Under the pieces are notes generated by a model. It saw only the letters and a program-made list of their open reading frames with translations. It was not told the DNA's origin and searched no databases. A stretch of DNA of 64,000 nt from positions 4,902,001-4,966,000 of the forward strand of contig NZ_JAHOOZ010000001.1 in NCBI RefSeq assembly GCF_019075875.1. The letters are read 5' to 3'. Position numbers and translations under genes: made by a program. This DNA is from Novosphingobium sp. G106 (GTDB taxonomy: Bacteria > Pseudomonadota > Alphaproteobacteria > Sphingomonadales > Sphingomonadaceae). Shown here piece by piece: positions 25,560 to 33,703 of the stretch; within the stretch, counting starts at the first letter, position 1; each line of letters opens with the position of its first letter.

Positions 25560-26066
25560 TTAGCGCGCGATCTTGCGCAGGTGCGTGATCAGCGCTTCGG
25601 GCATCGCGGGCTTGATGAAAGTCGTCGTCCCGGGAAACAGCGCGCCGAGTTCCGAGCGCGAGGCATGGCCCGTGTGGAAGGCAAAAGGCACGCCGCGGCG
25701 GCGCAGCAGCTCGGCCACGGGGAACACGTTCTCGCCGGCGATGTCGACGTCGAGCAGGGCAAGATCGATCTCGCTGTCGTGCGTCGCAGTTTCGAGCGCC
25801 TTCATCAGCGACTGGGCGGGGCCCACGACTTCGGCGCCCTCGTCCTCGAAGACGAACTGCAGTTCAAGCGCGAGCAGCGCCTCGTCCTCGACGATGAGGA
25901 TACGCTTGCCGAGCAACCGCTCGCCGGGACCGCCGGCCGCTGCTGCGCCGGCATCCACGTGGCGGGGCGGCTGGCCGGAAGCGGCAAGGCGCGCGGGCAC
26001 GCGGTCGAGAACGACCGGATAGAAGTGCTTCGCTGCGGGCATGGTGGTGTGAATGTGGGTGGTCAT
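25560..26066 (-). CDS. single-domain response regulator
   Basis: 168 residues: about 50 proline/alanine-rich residues, then one receiver domain. RILIVEDEALLALELQFVFEDEG carries the acidic pair, the phospho-acceptor aspartate lies in LALLDVDIAGENVFPV, the Thr/Lys switch region in FHTGHASR and TTFIKPAMP. No DNA-binding output domain follows. It lies 35 bases after the histidine kinase gene on the same strand and is its probable partner, likely relaying phosphate or acting by protein contact. Confidence 0.88.
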   Translation of the reverse strand: MTTHIHTTMPAAKHFYPVVLDRVPARLAASGQPPRHVDAGAAAAGGPGERLLGKRILIVEDEALLALELQFVFEDEGAEVVGPAQSLMKALETATHDSEIDLALLDVDIAGENVFPVAELLRRRGVPFAFHTGHASRSELGALFPGTTTFIKPAMPEALITHLRKIAR

Positions 26067-26101
26067 GGCTGTGGGGACAAGCCTTTCGTCGTGCAAGTGC
26101 T

Positions 26102-27418
26102 TCAAGGCAAGGGGAATTTCAAACGAACTATCGCGCCCTCGGTAGGCCACTCGCGCTCAATCGTGCCGCCGAGCTGGCCGGCTGCCAGGGTGGTCATCTG
26201 CGAGCCGAAGCCCACTTTGGCGGCGCTCGCCGGGTCGAGCGCGGGGCCGCCGGTTTCGGTCCAGGTCAGCGAGAGAATGGTGAGGTCCGCGCTCCCGTCG
26301 AACTCCCAGCCGATCGCGACCGTGCCGCCCTCCACTGACAGCGCACCGTATTTCACCGCATTGGTCGCAAGCTCATGGATGATCAGCCCTATCGGCGTGA
26401 CCATGCGCGCGGGCAGGTCGATCGGCGGGCCGGAGACGCGGACCCGTGCGCCGTCGTCGTCGGCATAGGGTTCCATCGTCTTGACGATCACCGGAGCGAG
26501 CTCGACACGGGCGATGCCGTGGCCGCCCTGGCTGGTCGAATGGGCGAGCGACAGCGCGCGGATGCGGGCGCGGATGTCGTCAACCACCTCGCGGCTCGAG
26601 GCCTGCTTGCGACCCGAAAGCGAGACGATCGAGAGGATCACCGAGAACAGGTTCTTGACCCGGTGGTTGAGCTCGCGAACCAGCAGCTCGATCTGCTGGT
26701 TGGCCTCGCGCAGCGCGGCGGCCTGCTCGGCTTCGGCCTCGGCGAGCGAACGGCCGCGCTCCGTGCGGAGGCCGGCATATATCAGGGCCAGGATGGCGAG
26801 CCCGAGAATGCCGATCAAAGGCAGCAGGCGCCGTTCCAGTGTTGCCGCCTGGGCGAAGGCTGCGCGCCGCCTGTTGGCCTTGTCGAGGCTCAGCCGGGCC
26901 ACTTCGCGGCGGATGGCGTCCATCTGGATCTTGCCGAGGTCGGCCTGGATCAACGCCAGCGCCTGGTCGCGGTAGCCGGCCTTGGTCAGCGCCACCGAGC
27001 GGTCGAGCTCGCCGAACTTGGTGTCGGTCATCGCCGCGATGTCGGCAAGCTGCGCCGAGACGGCGGCATCCGGCGAGCGCGCGGAGATCTCGCGAAGCCG
27101 GGCCAGCGCCCGGTCACGCCGTTCCTTGGCGCTGAGATAGGGGGCGAGGTATTCGGGCTTCAGCGTCAGCAGATAGCCGCGCTGGCCGGTTTCGGCATTG
27201 AGCATGGCCTGCATCAGGTCGTTGAGGCCGAGCAGGGTATCGCCCTCGGTCATGGCCAGGTCGCGCGCATCGCGCTGGGCGGCGATGGTCTGGCCGATCA
27301 CCAGCGCCAGCGCGAGCAAGGCTGCGGTGAGAGCGGCGAAGACGGGCATCATCGATTTGCTCAGCCGAAGCGTCCGGCGCGCAGGCGGCTTCGCCGGAAC
27401 TGTCGCACTCTCGTCCAA
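26102..27418 (-). CDS. CHASE3-type sensor kinase with HisKA_2/HWE-like catalytic core
   Basis: About 438 residues. A first membrane helix (VFAALTAALLALALVIGQTIA), a periplasmic CHASE3-like domain with the marker NAETGQRGYLLT, a second helix (LLPLIGILGLAILALIYAGL), a coiled coil (AEAEAEQAAALREANQQ), the dimerisation/phospho-acceptor box LVRELNHRVKNLFSVILSIV and an ATPase end with IGLIIHELATNAVKYGAL and GGTIEREW. TTG at 27418 is used because AGGGG stands eight bases upstream; ATG at 27352 and TTG at 27508 are alternatives. Forms a two-component pair with the receiver protein downstream. Signal unknown. Confidence 0.88.
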   Translation of the reverse strand: MDESATVPAKPPARRTLRLSKSMMPVFAALTAALLALALVIGQTIAAQRDARDLAMTEGDTLLGLNDLMQAMLNAETGQRGYLLTLKPEYLAPYLSAKERRDRALARLREISARSPDAAVSAQLADIAAMTDTKFGELDRSVALTKAGYRDQALALIQADLGKIQMDAIRREVARLSLDKANRRRAAFAQAATLERRLLPLIGILGLAILALIYAGLRTERGRSLAEAEAEQAAALREANQQIELLVRELNHRVKNLFSVILSIVSLSGRKQASSREVVDDIRARIRALSLAHSTSQGGHGIARVELAPVIVKTMEPYADDDGARVRVSGPPIDLPARMVTPIGLIIHELATNAVKYGALSVEGGTVAIGWEFDGSADLTILSLTWTETGGPALDPASAAKVGFGSQMTTLAAGQLGGTIEREWPTEGAIVRLKFPLP

Positions 27419-27558
27419 AATCAAGGCCCCTGCATGCGTTGCGCGGCATTGGCTAGTGCGATTGCATTGCCATGGCAACGCTGGAAAACTTCCCGTCGCG
27501 GTGGACAAGCCGGGGCCTTTCGCTTGCCCGTCCCGCCGCCATGCGCGATCACGCGGAA

Positions 27559-28113
27559 ATGGCGATTCTCAGCGACAAATGGATCCGGCGAAACGCGCTC
27601 GAAAACGGGATGATAGAGCCTTTCGTCGAGGCGCAGCGGCGCGACGGCTGCATCTCCTACGGACTGTCCTCCTATGGCTATGACGCGCGCGTGGCGGACG
27701 AGTTCAAGATCTTCACCAACATCGACAGCTCGGTGGTCGATCCGAAGAATTTCGACGGCAAGAGCCTAGTCGACCGCAAGACCGACTGCTGCATCATCCC
27801 GCCCAACAGCTTCGCCCTGGCGCGCACGGTCGAATACTTCCGCATCCCGCGCGACGTGCTGGTGATCTGCCTGGGCAAGTCGACCTATGCGCGCTGCGGG
27901 ATCATCGTCAACGTGACCCCGCTGGAGCCGGGCTGGGAAGGCCATGTGACGCTGGAATTCTCCAACACCACGCCGCTGCCCGCGAAAATCTACGCCAACG
28001 AGGGCGCCTGCCAGTTCCTGTTCCTGCAGGGCAACGAGCCTTGCGAGGTCAGCTATGCCGACCGCGCGGGCAAGTACATGGGCCAGCAGGGCGTGACGCT
28101 GCCGCGGCTCTGA
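27559..28113 (+). CDS. dcd: dCTP deaminase
   Basis: 184 residues, normal for alphaproteobacterial Dcd. [77 protein letters not shown] and the C-terminal [15 protein letters not shown] are diagnostic. It converts dCTP to dUTP for thymidylate synthesis in the cytoplasm. Start 27559 was preferred to the in-frame ATGs at 27472 and 27541 because the family begins at MAILSD. Convergent with the globin gene, three bases apart. Confidence 0.96.
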   Translation: MAILSDKWIRRNALENGMIEPFVEAQRRDGCISYGLSSYGYDARVADEFKIFTNIDSSVVDPKNFDGKSLVDRKTDCCIIPPNSFALARTVEYFRIPRDVLVICLGKSTYARCGIIVNVTPLEPGWEGHVTLEFSNTTPLPAKIYANEGACQFLFLQGNEPCEVSYADRAGKYMGQQGVTLPRL

Positions 28114-28116
28114 GGA

Positions 28117-28566
28117 TCAGGCCGCCGCAGCATCCTCATAGGCCTGGGCTTCGGCCGCGATGAGGATATCGGCCAGCATCCAGTAGGCCTCGCCCCAGGC
28201 AGCCAGGACCTCGTCGGTCGCGACATCGGCGCCGAGCACGTCGCGGATCGCGGGGAGCAAGGCTTCGGCGACCAGTGGATAGTGCTCGGCCTTGACGCCC
28301 GTCTCGACATGGCGCGCGACCATGCGCTGCACCGCCGCGCCGAGATTGCCCAGCTTGTCGATGTTCTTGGCATAGGCGAGGATCGCCGCAGCCAGCCGCT
28401 TGGGTTGCTCGCCGCTCGCCTGTGCGGCCTGGTCGAACATCGCCTTCACGTCTTCGTTCTGGAACAGCCGTGCGTACATGGCCGTGGTGATCGCGACGCC
28501 GTGCTGCTCGAGCGCGGGGGCAGTGGCCTTGACGATGGCGATGGCGTGGTCGGAAGCGGTGCGCAT
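28117..28566 (-). CDS. single-domain globin (flavohaemoglobin-like)
   Basis: 149 residues, one globin domain without the reductase part of flavohaemoglobin. VKATAPALEQHGVAITTAMYARLFQNEDVKAMF contains distal-side residues (Tyr in TAMYARLF, position B10-like, and Gln), and VQRMVARHVETGVKAEHYPLVAEALLPAI has the proximal histidine region. Such globins bind O2 or detoxify NO. It is divergent from an Rrf2/NsrR-like gene over 84 bases that contain a palindrome, suggesting NO-responsive control. Confidence 0.9.
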   Translation of the reverse strand: MRTASDHAIAIVKATAPALEQHGVAITTAMYARLFQNEDVKAMFDQAAQASGEQPKRLAAAILAYAKNIDKLGNLGAAVQRMVARHVETGVKAEHYPLVAEALLPAIRDVLGADVATDEVLAAWGEAYWMLADILIAAEAQAYEDAAAA

Positions 28567-28592
28567 GTCGGTCTCCTAAATCAGGTAATAAA

Positions 28593-28604
28593 AATACCGG
28601 TATT
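28593..28604. promoter_or_regulatory. palindromic operator between globin and Rrf2 genes
   Basis: AATACCGGTATT is a perfect 12-base palindrome inside an AT-rich tract, 27 bases before the globin start and between the two divergent genes. NsrR-type sites are AT-rich inverted repeats of comparable size, so it is a good candidate for the linked Rrf2 regulator. Confidence 0.55.
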
Positions 28605-28650
28605 AAATCTGCTTGATTCGCGCAAGTGCTTTTCCCACATGCAGGGTTGC

Positions 28651-29058
28651 ATGCAGCTCACCCAGCACACCGACTATGGCCTGCGCCTGTTGATCGTCCT
28701 CGCCCGGCGCGAGGGCGAGCCGATCGCGCTGCCCGAATTCGCCGCCGAGCAGAAGCTGTCGTACCACCACGTCGCCAAGGTCGCGCAGGCACTGGTGCGC
28801 GAGGGCTTCGTCAAGAGCCGTCGCGGCCGCACCGGCGGGGTCGAACTGGCGCGGCCACCCGAGGAGATCTCGGTCGGCAAGGTTGTCCGTGCGCTCGAAC
28901 GCGGGCTTCAGCTGGCCGATTGTGCGGGCTGCGAACTCCGCCACGATTGCAACACCAGCCCGCTGCTGGCCGAGGCGTTGGCTGCTTTCCTTGCGGTGCT
29001 CGACCGCACGACGCTGGCCGAGGCCGGGCGGCGCAATCCAGGAGCGGCGCTGACCTGA
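28651..29058 (+). CDS. Rrf2 family regulator (NsrR-like)
   Basis: 135 residues. QLTQHTDYGLRLLIVLAR is the Rrf2 winged-helix start; the recognition part is KLSYHHVAKVAQALVREGFVKSRRGRTGGVELAR. Three cysteines (DCAGCELRHDC, C-x2-C-x5-C) are placed as iron-sulfur ligands near residues 90-100. This cluster and the divergent globin gene point to an NO-sensing NsrR-type repressor. ATG 28651 is preferred over 28639. Target site proposed at 28593. Confidence 0.9.
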   Translation: MQLTQHTDYGLRLLIVLARREGEPIALPEFAAEQKLSYHHVAKVAQALVREGFVKSRRGRTGGVELARPPEEISVGKVVRALERGLQLADCAGCELRHDCNTSPLLAEALAAFLAVLDRTTLAEAGRRNPGAALT

Positions 29059-29135
29059 CGGCGCCATATTGGATCGTTAAGAACTGGACTCGCTACCCGT
29101 GTTGAGAAATTCTGAGGGTAGACAAGGAGTTAACC

Positions 29136-29801
29136 ATGCGATTCTCCGTCCTGCTGACGGCTCTTGTTGCGCTTTGGGTGCAGCCGGCGGCCGCGACTTC
29201 GCTGCTGGTCAGCCTAACGGGTCCTAACACGGGGCAGACTAACTACCAGAAGATCACACTGACCGGATTGACCGGAGCCGATACATTCCACGCCAGCGGT
29301 TTCATCGGCAACTGGTTCATGTACTATTGGTGGGATTTCGGCCAAGGTTGGCATGTGGACGGCAACGACTACACCGTGGGCACCTGCGAGGTTGTCGGTG
29401 GGCATTGCCAGCAGGATCTTTTCCTAACTAGCCCTGCTTACAAATCGCTGCCCTTGGGCCTTTCTTTCGCACTCGACATCAATGTGATCGGAAACGACGT
29501 CTATGTCGACTGGTCCAAGTCCGCCAGCGGGGACCTCTGTAACAGCATTCCTGAAGCCGATAGGGTTCTCGATCCAAATGCCAATTGCGGCTATGTCTGG
29601 CAGTCGCCTAACGCCTACGTCATGTTCGAGGTGAACGGTCCTAATGCACAGTCCGTAGGCTATACTGTGTCGGACGTGACCCTGCCCAACCCGGTGCCCG
29701 AGCCGACAACATGGGCGCTGATGCTCATCGGCATCGGTGCCTTGGGAGCCGCGATGCGCAGACTGCGGACCGCTAGGTACGATACACTCGCCGCAGCCTA
29801 G
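29136..29801 (+). CDS. PEP-CTERM sorting domain protein
   Basis: 221 residues. Signal peptide MRFSVLLTALVALWVQPAAA, a beta-rich, Asn/Gly/Trp-rich body with four cysteines, and the C-terminal sorting signal VPEPTTWALMLIGIGALGAA followed by basic residues (MRRLRTAR). PEP-CTERM proteins are processed by exosortase and exported to the surface, often with exopolysaccharide. AAGGAG precedes ATG 29136. Exosortase is not in this window. The body domain is not recognised. Confidence 0.9.
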   Translation: MRFSVLLTALVALWVQPAAATSLLVSLTGPNTGQTNYQKITLTGLTGADTFHASGFIGNWFMYYWWDFGQGWHVDGNDYTVGTCEVVGGHCQQDLFLTSPAYKSLPLGLSFALDINVIGNDVYVDWSKSASGDLCNSIPEADRVLDPNANCGYVWQSPNAYVMFEVNGPNAQSVGYTVSDVTLPNPVPEPTTWALMLIGIGALGAAMRRLRTARYDTLAAA

Positions 29802-29896
29802 CGCCCTCGCCGGCCTGCGCGCGCCCGCCCGTAGGGAACCATCGCCCCGCTGAGGCGCTAATCTCCCAGACCAATGCGCCCAATGGGAGAGCGCCC

Positions 29897-30433
29897 ATGA
29901 CTACTCTGCTTGCCTTCGTCGGCCGGCTGATGCTCGCGCTGCTGTTCCTCGTTTCCGGAGCGAACAAGCTGATGGACATCTCGGGTACTGACGCCATGAT
30001 CCGTGCGGCCGGCCTGCCCGGCGGCCTGGCCTTGATCACCGGCCTGTTTGAAGTGATCGCCGGCCTTGCGCTGGTGTTCGGCGTGTTGACGCGCTTTTTC
30101 GCTGTCCTGCTCGCCGGCTTCTGCCTGCTGGCCGCGCTGTTCTTCCATAACAACGTCGCCGATCCGATGCAGGCGGCGAACTTCCTGAAGAACATCGCGA
30201 TTGCCGGCGGCCTGCTTAGCCTCACCGCGCTGGATTCGATCCGCTGGAGCTTCGATGCGATGCGCGCCCGCCGCAGGGCGGAGATCGCTACCGTCGATGC
30301 CGAGCACCGCGCCCATGACGCGGAGATCCGTGCCGCGCGTGCCGAGGGCGAGGCCACGGCGCGTAGCGCGTTTGGTGGTGAACCCGCCGTTGCCGGTGAC
30401 GGTTCTGTCGCTCGCCGCCGCCGCTGGATCTGA
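29897..30433 (+). CDS. DoxX family membrane protein with charged C-terminal tail
   Basis: 178 residues. Four membrane helices in the DoxX pattern: FVGRLMLALLFLVSGANKLMD, ALITGLFEVIAGLALVFGV, RFFAVLLAGFCLLAALFFH and the last around IAIAGGLLSLTAL. After about residue 120 comes an unusual hydrophilic tail rich in Arg, Glu and Ala (RARRRAEIATVDAEHRAHDAEIRAARAEGEATARS), predicted helical, not normal for DoxX (usually 120-150 residues). Function of DoxX proteins is mostly redox- or quinone-linked but unsettled. Confidence 0.88.
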   Translation: MTTLLAFVGRLMLALLFLVSGANKLMDISGTDAMIRAAGLPGGLALITGLFEVIAGLALVFGVLTRFFAVLLAGFCLLAALFFHNNVADPMQAANFLKNIAIAGGLLSLTALDSIRWSFDAMRARRRAEIATVDAEHRAHDAEIRAARAEGEATARSAFGGEPAVAGDGSVARRRRWI

Positions 30434-30505
30434 TGGCACGCCCAATCCTCGCTTGACCTCTCCCGAGGCCGACTGAACTATGGTTCAGCAGAATCGGGAG
30501 AGGAC

Positions 30506-31144
30506 ATGTCTGGAGAGTTGAAAACGCGCATCGGCAATCTGCCGCGCGAGGAATGGACCGACGAAGCACGCCACGTCTTCGCCTACTGGGGTGAACCGGA
30601 CGCCTGGGAGAACGGCTCCAAGACCAACATGTCGATGGTCCTGGCGAACCACCCGCCGCTGGCCAACGCCTATCACACCTTCGGCCGCCACCTGCTGCTC
30701 GCATCGACGATCGCGGTGCGCCCGCGCGAGCTGATCGTGCTGCGCGCGGCCTGGCATCAGAAGTGCCTCTACGAATGGCACTATCATGTCGGTTATGGCC
30801 TGACCGCCGGCCTGACGATGCAGGAGATCGAGGCGATCCGCGATGGCTGGCAGTCGCCCGTCTGGGACGGCCAGGACGAAGATCGCGCCGTGCTGCGCGC
30901 GGTCGACGAGCTGATTGAGACCTCGCGCATGTCGGACGAGGCCTATGATGCGCTCGCAGCCCATTTCAACAAGCAGCAGCTGATGGATTTCGTCTTCACG
31001 GTCGGCAACTACGTGATGCTGGGTTGGGCGGTCGCGACCTTCGGCGTGCCCGTGGAGGAGGGCGTCGACCCGATCGGCTTCGATCTCAAGCGGCGCTCGG
31101 GCGGGGCGCTGGAAAGCACCAACCGCCCGTTCGAGAAGGGCTGA
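30506..31144 (+). CDS. carboxymuconolactone decarboxylase family protein
   Basis: 212 residues. VRPRELIVLRAAWHQKCLYEWHYHVGYG, then DKQQLMD-type ending NKQQLMDFVFTVGNYVMLGWAVATFGVPVEEG. As in the other three family members here, CxxC is absent and YEWxxH is kept. It opens a run of five tightly spaced plus-strand genes (CMD, NTF2-like, SDR, NTF2-like, SDR), with one base to the next start. Such sets are typical of steroid or terpenoid catabolism in sphingomonads; the substrate is not readable. Confidence 0.9.
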   Translation: MSGELKTRIGNLPREEWTDEARHVFAYWGEPDAWENGSKTNMSMVLANHPPLANAYHTFGRHLLLASTIAVRPRELIVLRAAWHQKCLYEWHYHVGYGLTAGLTMQEIEAIRDGWQSPVWDGQDEDRAVLRAVDELIETSRMSDEAYDALAAHFNKQQLMDFVFTVGNYVMLGWAVATFGVPVEEGVDPIGFDLKRRSGGALESTNRPFEKG

Positions 31145-31145
31145 G

Positions 31146-31640
31146 ATGACCACCGAAGATCGCCTAGCCGCCCTAGAAGCGCGCCTCCGTGCTGCCGAGG
31201 ATCACCTCGCTATCCTCAATCTGCTCAACTCCTACGGTCCGTTGGTCGACAGTGCGACCGCCAAGGACGCGGGTGAGCTCTGGATCGAGGGCGGCGGCTA
31301 CAGCTTCGGCATTCCCGATGGCGGCACCAAGCGGCTGGTCGCGCCCGACGAGGTTGCCGGCATGTATAGCTGGCCCGGTCATATGGATCTGGTGAATACC
31401 GGCTGCTCGCACCTGACCGCGACGCCCAAGATCACCGTCGATGGCGACGATGCCCAGGCCGTCGGCTATTCCTTTGTCGTGCTGCGTGAGGGCGAGCGCT
31501 GGTATCTCTGGCGTGCTGCGATCAACCACTGGACGCTGCAGCGGACCGAAGGCGGCTGGCGGATCGTCGAACGCACCAACCGGACGCTCAACGGCTCCGA
31601 CGAATCCCACGAACTCATGCGCAAGGTGGCCACGATATGA
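31146..31640 (+). CDS. NTF2-like (SnoaL_4) protein
   Basis: 164 residues. N-terminal coiled start MTTEDRLAALEARLRAAEDH, then ILNLLNSYGPLVDSATAKDAGELW, WPGHMDLVNTGCSHLTATPKITVDGDDAQAVGYSFVVL and a C-terminal WRAAINHWTLQRTEGGWRIVERTNRTL. These are features of SnoaL-like ring-hydroxylating-type accessory or isomerase proteins. Stop overlaps the next SDR start (ATGA). Its distant neighbour at 32411 has the same fold. Confidence 0.87.
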   Translation: MTTEDRLAALEARLRAAEDHLAILNLLNSYGPLVDSATAKDAGELWIEGGGYSFGIPDGGTKRLVAPDEVAGMYSWPGHMDLVNTGCSHLTATPKITVDGDDAQAVGYSFVVLREGERWYLWRAAINHWTLQRTEGGWRIVERTNRTLNGSDESHELMRKVATI

Positions 31641-32414
31641 AACGCTTCGAAGGCAAGGTTGCGATCGTTACCGGAGCCAGCACGGGCCTGGGCCCGGTCA
31701 TGGCGAAGATGCTGGCGGCCGAGGGGGGCCAAGCTCGTCCTCGCCGCCCGCCGGGCCGAACTGGTCGAGAACGTCGCGCACGAGATCGGCGACGCCGCCG
31801 TGGCGCTCAAGGCCGACGTCACCAACGAGGCCGACGTCGCGCAGATGGTCGACGTTGCGATGCAGCGCTGGGGCCAGGTCGACGTGATGATGAGCAACGC
31901 GGCGGTGCCTGGCCAGGACAAGTGGATCTGGGAGCAGACCGTCGACAACTTCCTCGACACCTACAAGGTCGATTGCATGGCCGCGATGCTTTGCAGCCGC
32001 GAGGTGCTCAACCGCTCGATGCTCGAACGCAAGCAGGGCGCGATCCTGACCTTCTCGTCGGGTGCCGGGCAGCGCGGCATGGTCCGCAAGACGCACTATT
32101 CGGCTGCCAAATCGGCGCTGATCAACCTGAGCCAGACGATCGCCAAGGAGGTCGGGCAATACGGCATCCGCTGCAACTGCCTCGTCCCCGGTGCGATCGA
32201 CACCGAGCTGCTGCAGAACTATCACCGCCGCATCGCCGCCGAACGCAACGTGCCGTTCGAACAGGTGCGCGCGGAGGAAGCCAGTGGCGTGCCGCTCAAG
32301 ACCTTCTCCACCGCGGAGGACGTGGCCAACATGGCGCTGTTCCTGGTGTCGGACCAGGCGCGGACGATTACCGGGCAGGCGGTCAACGTCGATGCGGGCT
32401 GGACGATCGCATGA
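31637..32414 (+). pseudogene. short-chain dehydrogenase with +1 frameshift
   Basis: From ATG 31637 the frame reads MKRFEGKVAIVTGASTGLGPVMAKMLAAEG, then changes frame at a run of six G (31723-31728). The following frame continues AKLVLAARRAELVENV, MSNAAVPGQDKWIW, the catalytic YSAAKSA and the C-terminal INVDAGW-like end VNVDAGWTIA, stopping at 32414. With one G fewer it is a complete 258-residue classical SDR (Rossmann TGASTGLG; YxxxK). The downstream NTF2-like gene overlaps its stop (ATGA), so the operon is intact. Whether the indel is real or a homopolymer sequencing error is open; some translation by slippage at G6 is also conceivable. Confidence 0.88.
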
Positions 32415-32890
32415 CGCTCGACGAACTGCTCGCGCGTGAGGCGATCCGCGACACGATGGCGAAGTACAACACGAGCGGAGACCGGCTGAAGGTCGACGAC
32501 TATGTCGCCTGCTTCACCGAAGACGGCATCATGGAGAGCGAATACGTGCCCGAGGACAAGGCCTTCCGCTATGCCGGCAAGGCGGAGATCCTTGCTTGGC
32601 AGAACCGTTGGCTCGATCGTGATCCGAATGCCGAGAAGGTCCACAAGGCAACTTTCATCCGCCACCATCTCTCGACCTGCAAGATCGACCTGAACGGGCC
32701 CGATACGGCCAAGGCGCGGACCTATTGGGTCGCCTGGACCGACATCGGCCCCGATCACGCCGGCTACTACCTCGATGATTTCCGCAAGGTAGGCGACGAA
32801 TGGCTGATCGCGCATCGCCGCGTGCGGCTGGACTGGGAATCGCCCGACAGCCTCTACCGAACCGCCGTCTCCAACACGAATGCGAGCTGA
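32411..32890 (+). CDS. NTF2-like (SnoaL_4) protein
   Basis: 159 residues. LLAREAIRDTMAKYNTSGDRLKVDDYVACFTEDGIMESEY is the NTF2-like helical start, and HLSTCKIDLNGPDTAKARTYWVAW with a final FRKVGDEWLIAHRRVRLDWESPDSLY completes the fold. Comparable proteins are ketosteroid-isomerase-like or lyase-like. Start overlaps the previous SDR stop; the next SDR begins four bases after its stop. Confidence 0.87.
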   Translation: MTLDELLAREAIRDTMAKYNTSGDRLKVDDYVACFTEDGIMESEYVPEDKAFRYAGKAEILAWQNRWLDRDPNAEKVHKATFIRHHLSTCKIDLNGPDTAKARTYWVAWTDIGPDHAGYYLDDFRKVGDEWLIAHRRVRLDWESPDSLYRTAVSNTNAS

Positions 32891-32893
32891 CCG

Positions 32894-33703
32894 ATGGACC
32901 TGCAACTCAAGGGCAAGCGCGCGCTCGTTACCGGCAGCAGCTCGGGCATCGGCGCGGCGATCGCACGCGAGCTGGCCGCCGAGGGTTGCGACGTCGTGGT
33001 CCACGGGCGCGATCGCATGCGGGCCGAAACCGTTGCGCGCGAATGCGAGGCGAGGGGTGTACGGACTGCGGTCGCGCTCGGTGCGATCACCGATGATGCC
33101 GAGGCCGACGGTGTCGCCGACACCGCGCTTGCGGCGCTGGGCGGCATCGACATTCTGGTGAATTCGGCCGGCGGCACGGTGCGCGGCGACAACCCCTCGT
33201 GGACTGACGTGACCTCGGACGAATGGGCGCTGAGCTTCAGCCTCAACGTGACTTCGGTGATCCGCCTCGCCAAGCGGGTAATCCCGGGCATGGCGACACG
33301 CGGCTGGGGGCGGATCATCAATATCTCGTCGGTCGGCGGCACCCAGCTTTCGGGCCGTCTGCTCGACTACGGCGCGGCCAAGGCAGCGCTCGACCACCTC
33401 AGCGCCAACCTGTCGCGCGCGGTGGCGGGACAGGGGGTCACGGTGAACTCGATCGTGCCGGCAACCGTGCTGACCCCGCAGGCCGAGCGCTGGATCAACA
33501 CGCTCGCCGCGCAGAACGACTGGCCTGACGACTTCGCCGAACGCGAGCGCATCTACACGCGCGACTATGGCGCGCAGCCGGTGCCAAGGCTCGGCCGGGC
33601 GGAGGAGATCGCCGCGGCGGCCGCCTTCCTCGCCAGCCCGCGCTCGGACTTCACCACCGGCGCGATGCTGCGGATCGACGGCGGCAACACGCGGGCGCGC
33701 TAG
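32894..33703 (+). CDS. short-chain dehydrogenase/reductase
   Basis: 269 residues. Cofactor loop VTGSSSGIGAAIARELA, LVNSAGG, catalytic serine region INISSVGG and YGAAKAALDHLSANL. Arg in HGRDRMRAE after the second strand suggests NADP(H). C-terminal GAMLRIDGGNTRAR is typical for classical SDRs acting on hydroxy/keto groups. Last gene of the CMD-NTF2-SDR-NTF2-SDR unit; its stop shares CTAG with the phosphotransferase gene on the other strand. Confidence 0.92.
   Translation: MDLQLKGKRALVTGSSSGIGAAIARELAAEGCDVVVHGRDRMRAETVARECEARGVRTAVALGAITDDAEADGVADTALAALGGIDILVNSAGGTVRGDNPSWTDVTSDEWALSFSLNVTSVIRLAKRVIPGMATRGWGRIINISSVGGTQLSGRLLDYGAAKAALDHLSANLSRAVAGQGVTVNSIVPATVLTPQAERWINTLAAQNDWPDDFAERERIYTRDYGAQPVPRLGRAEEIAAAAAFLASPRSDFTTGAMLRIDGGNTRAR

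Noticed and set aside
31721..31730. programmed frameshifting at G6 as a firm call
   Set aside because: No stimulatory structure or known precedent for this SDR family was visible; a sequencing error or decay is simpler. Mentioned only as a possibility.
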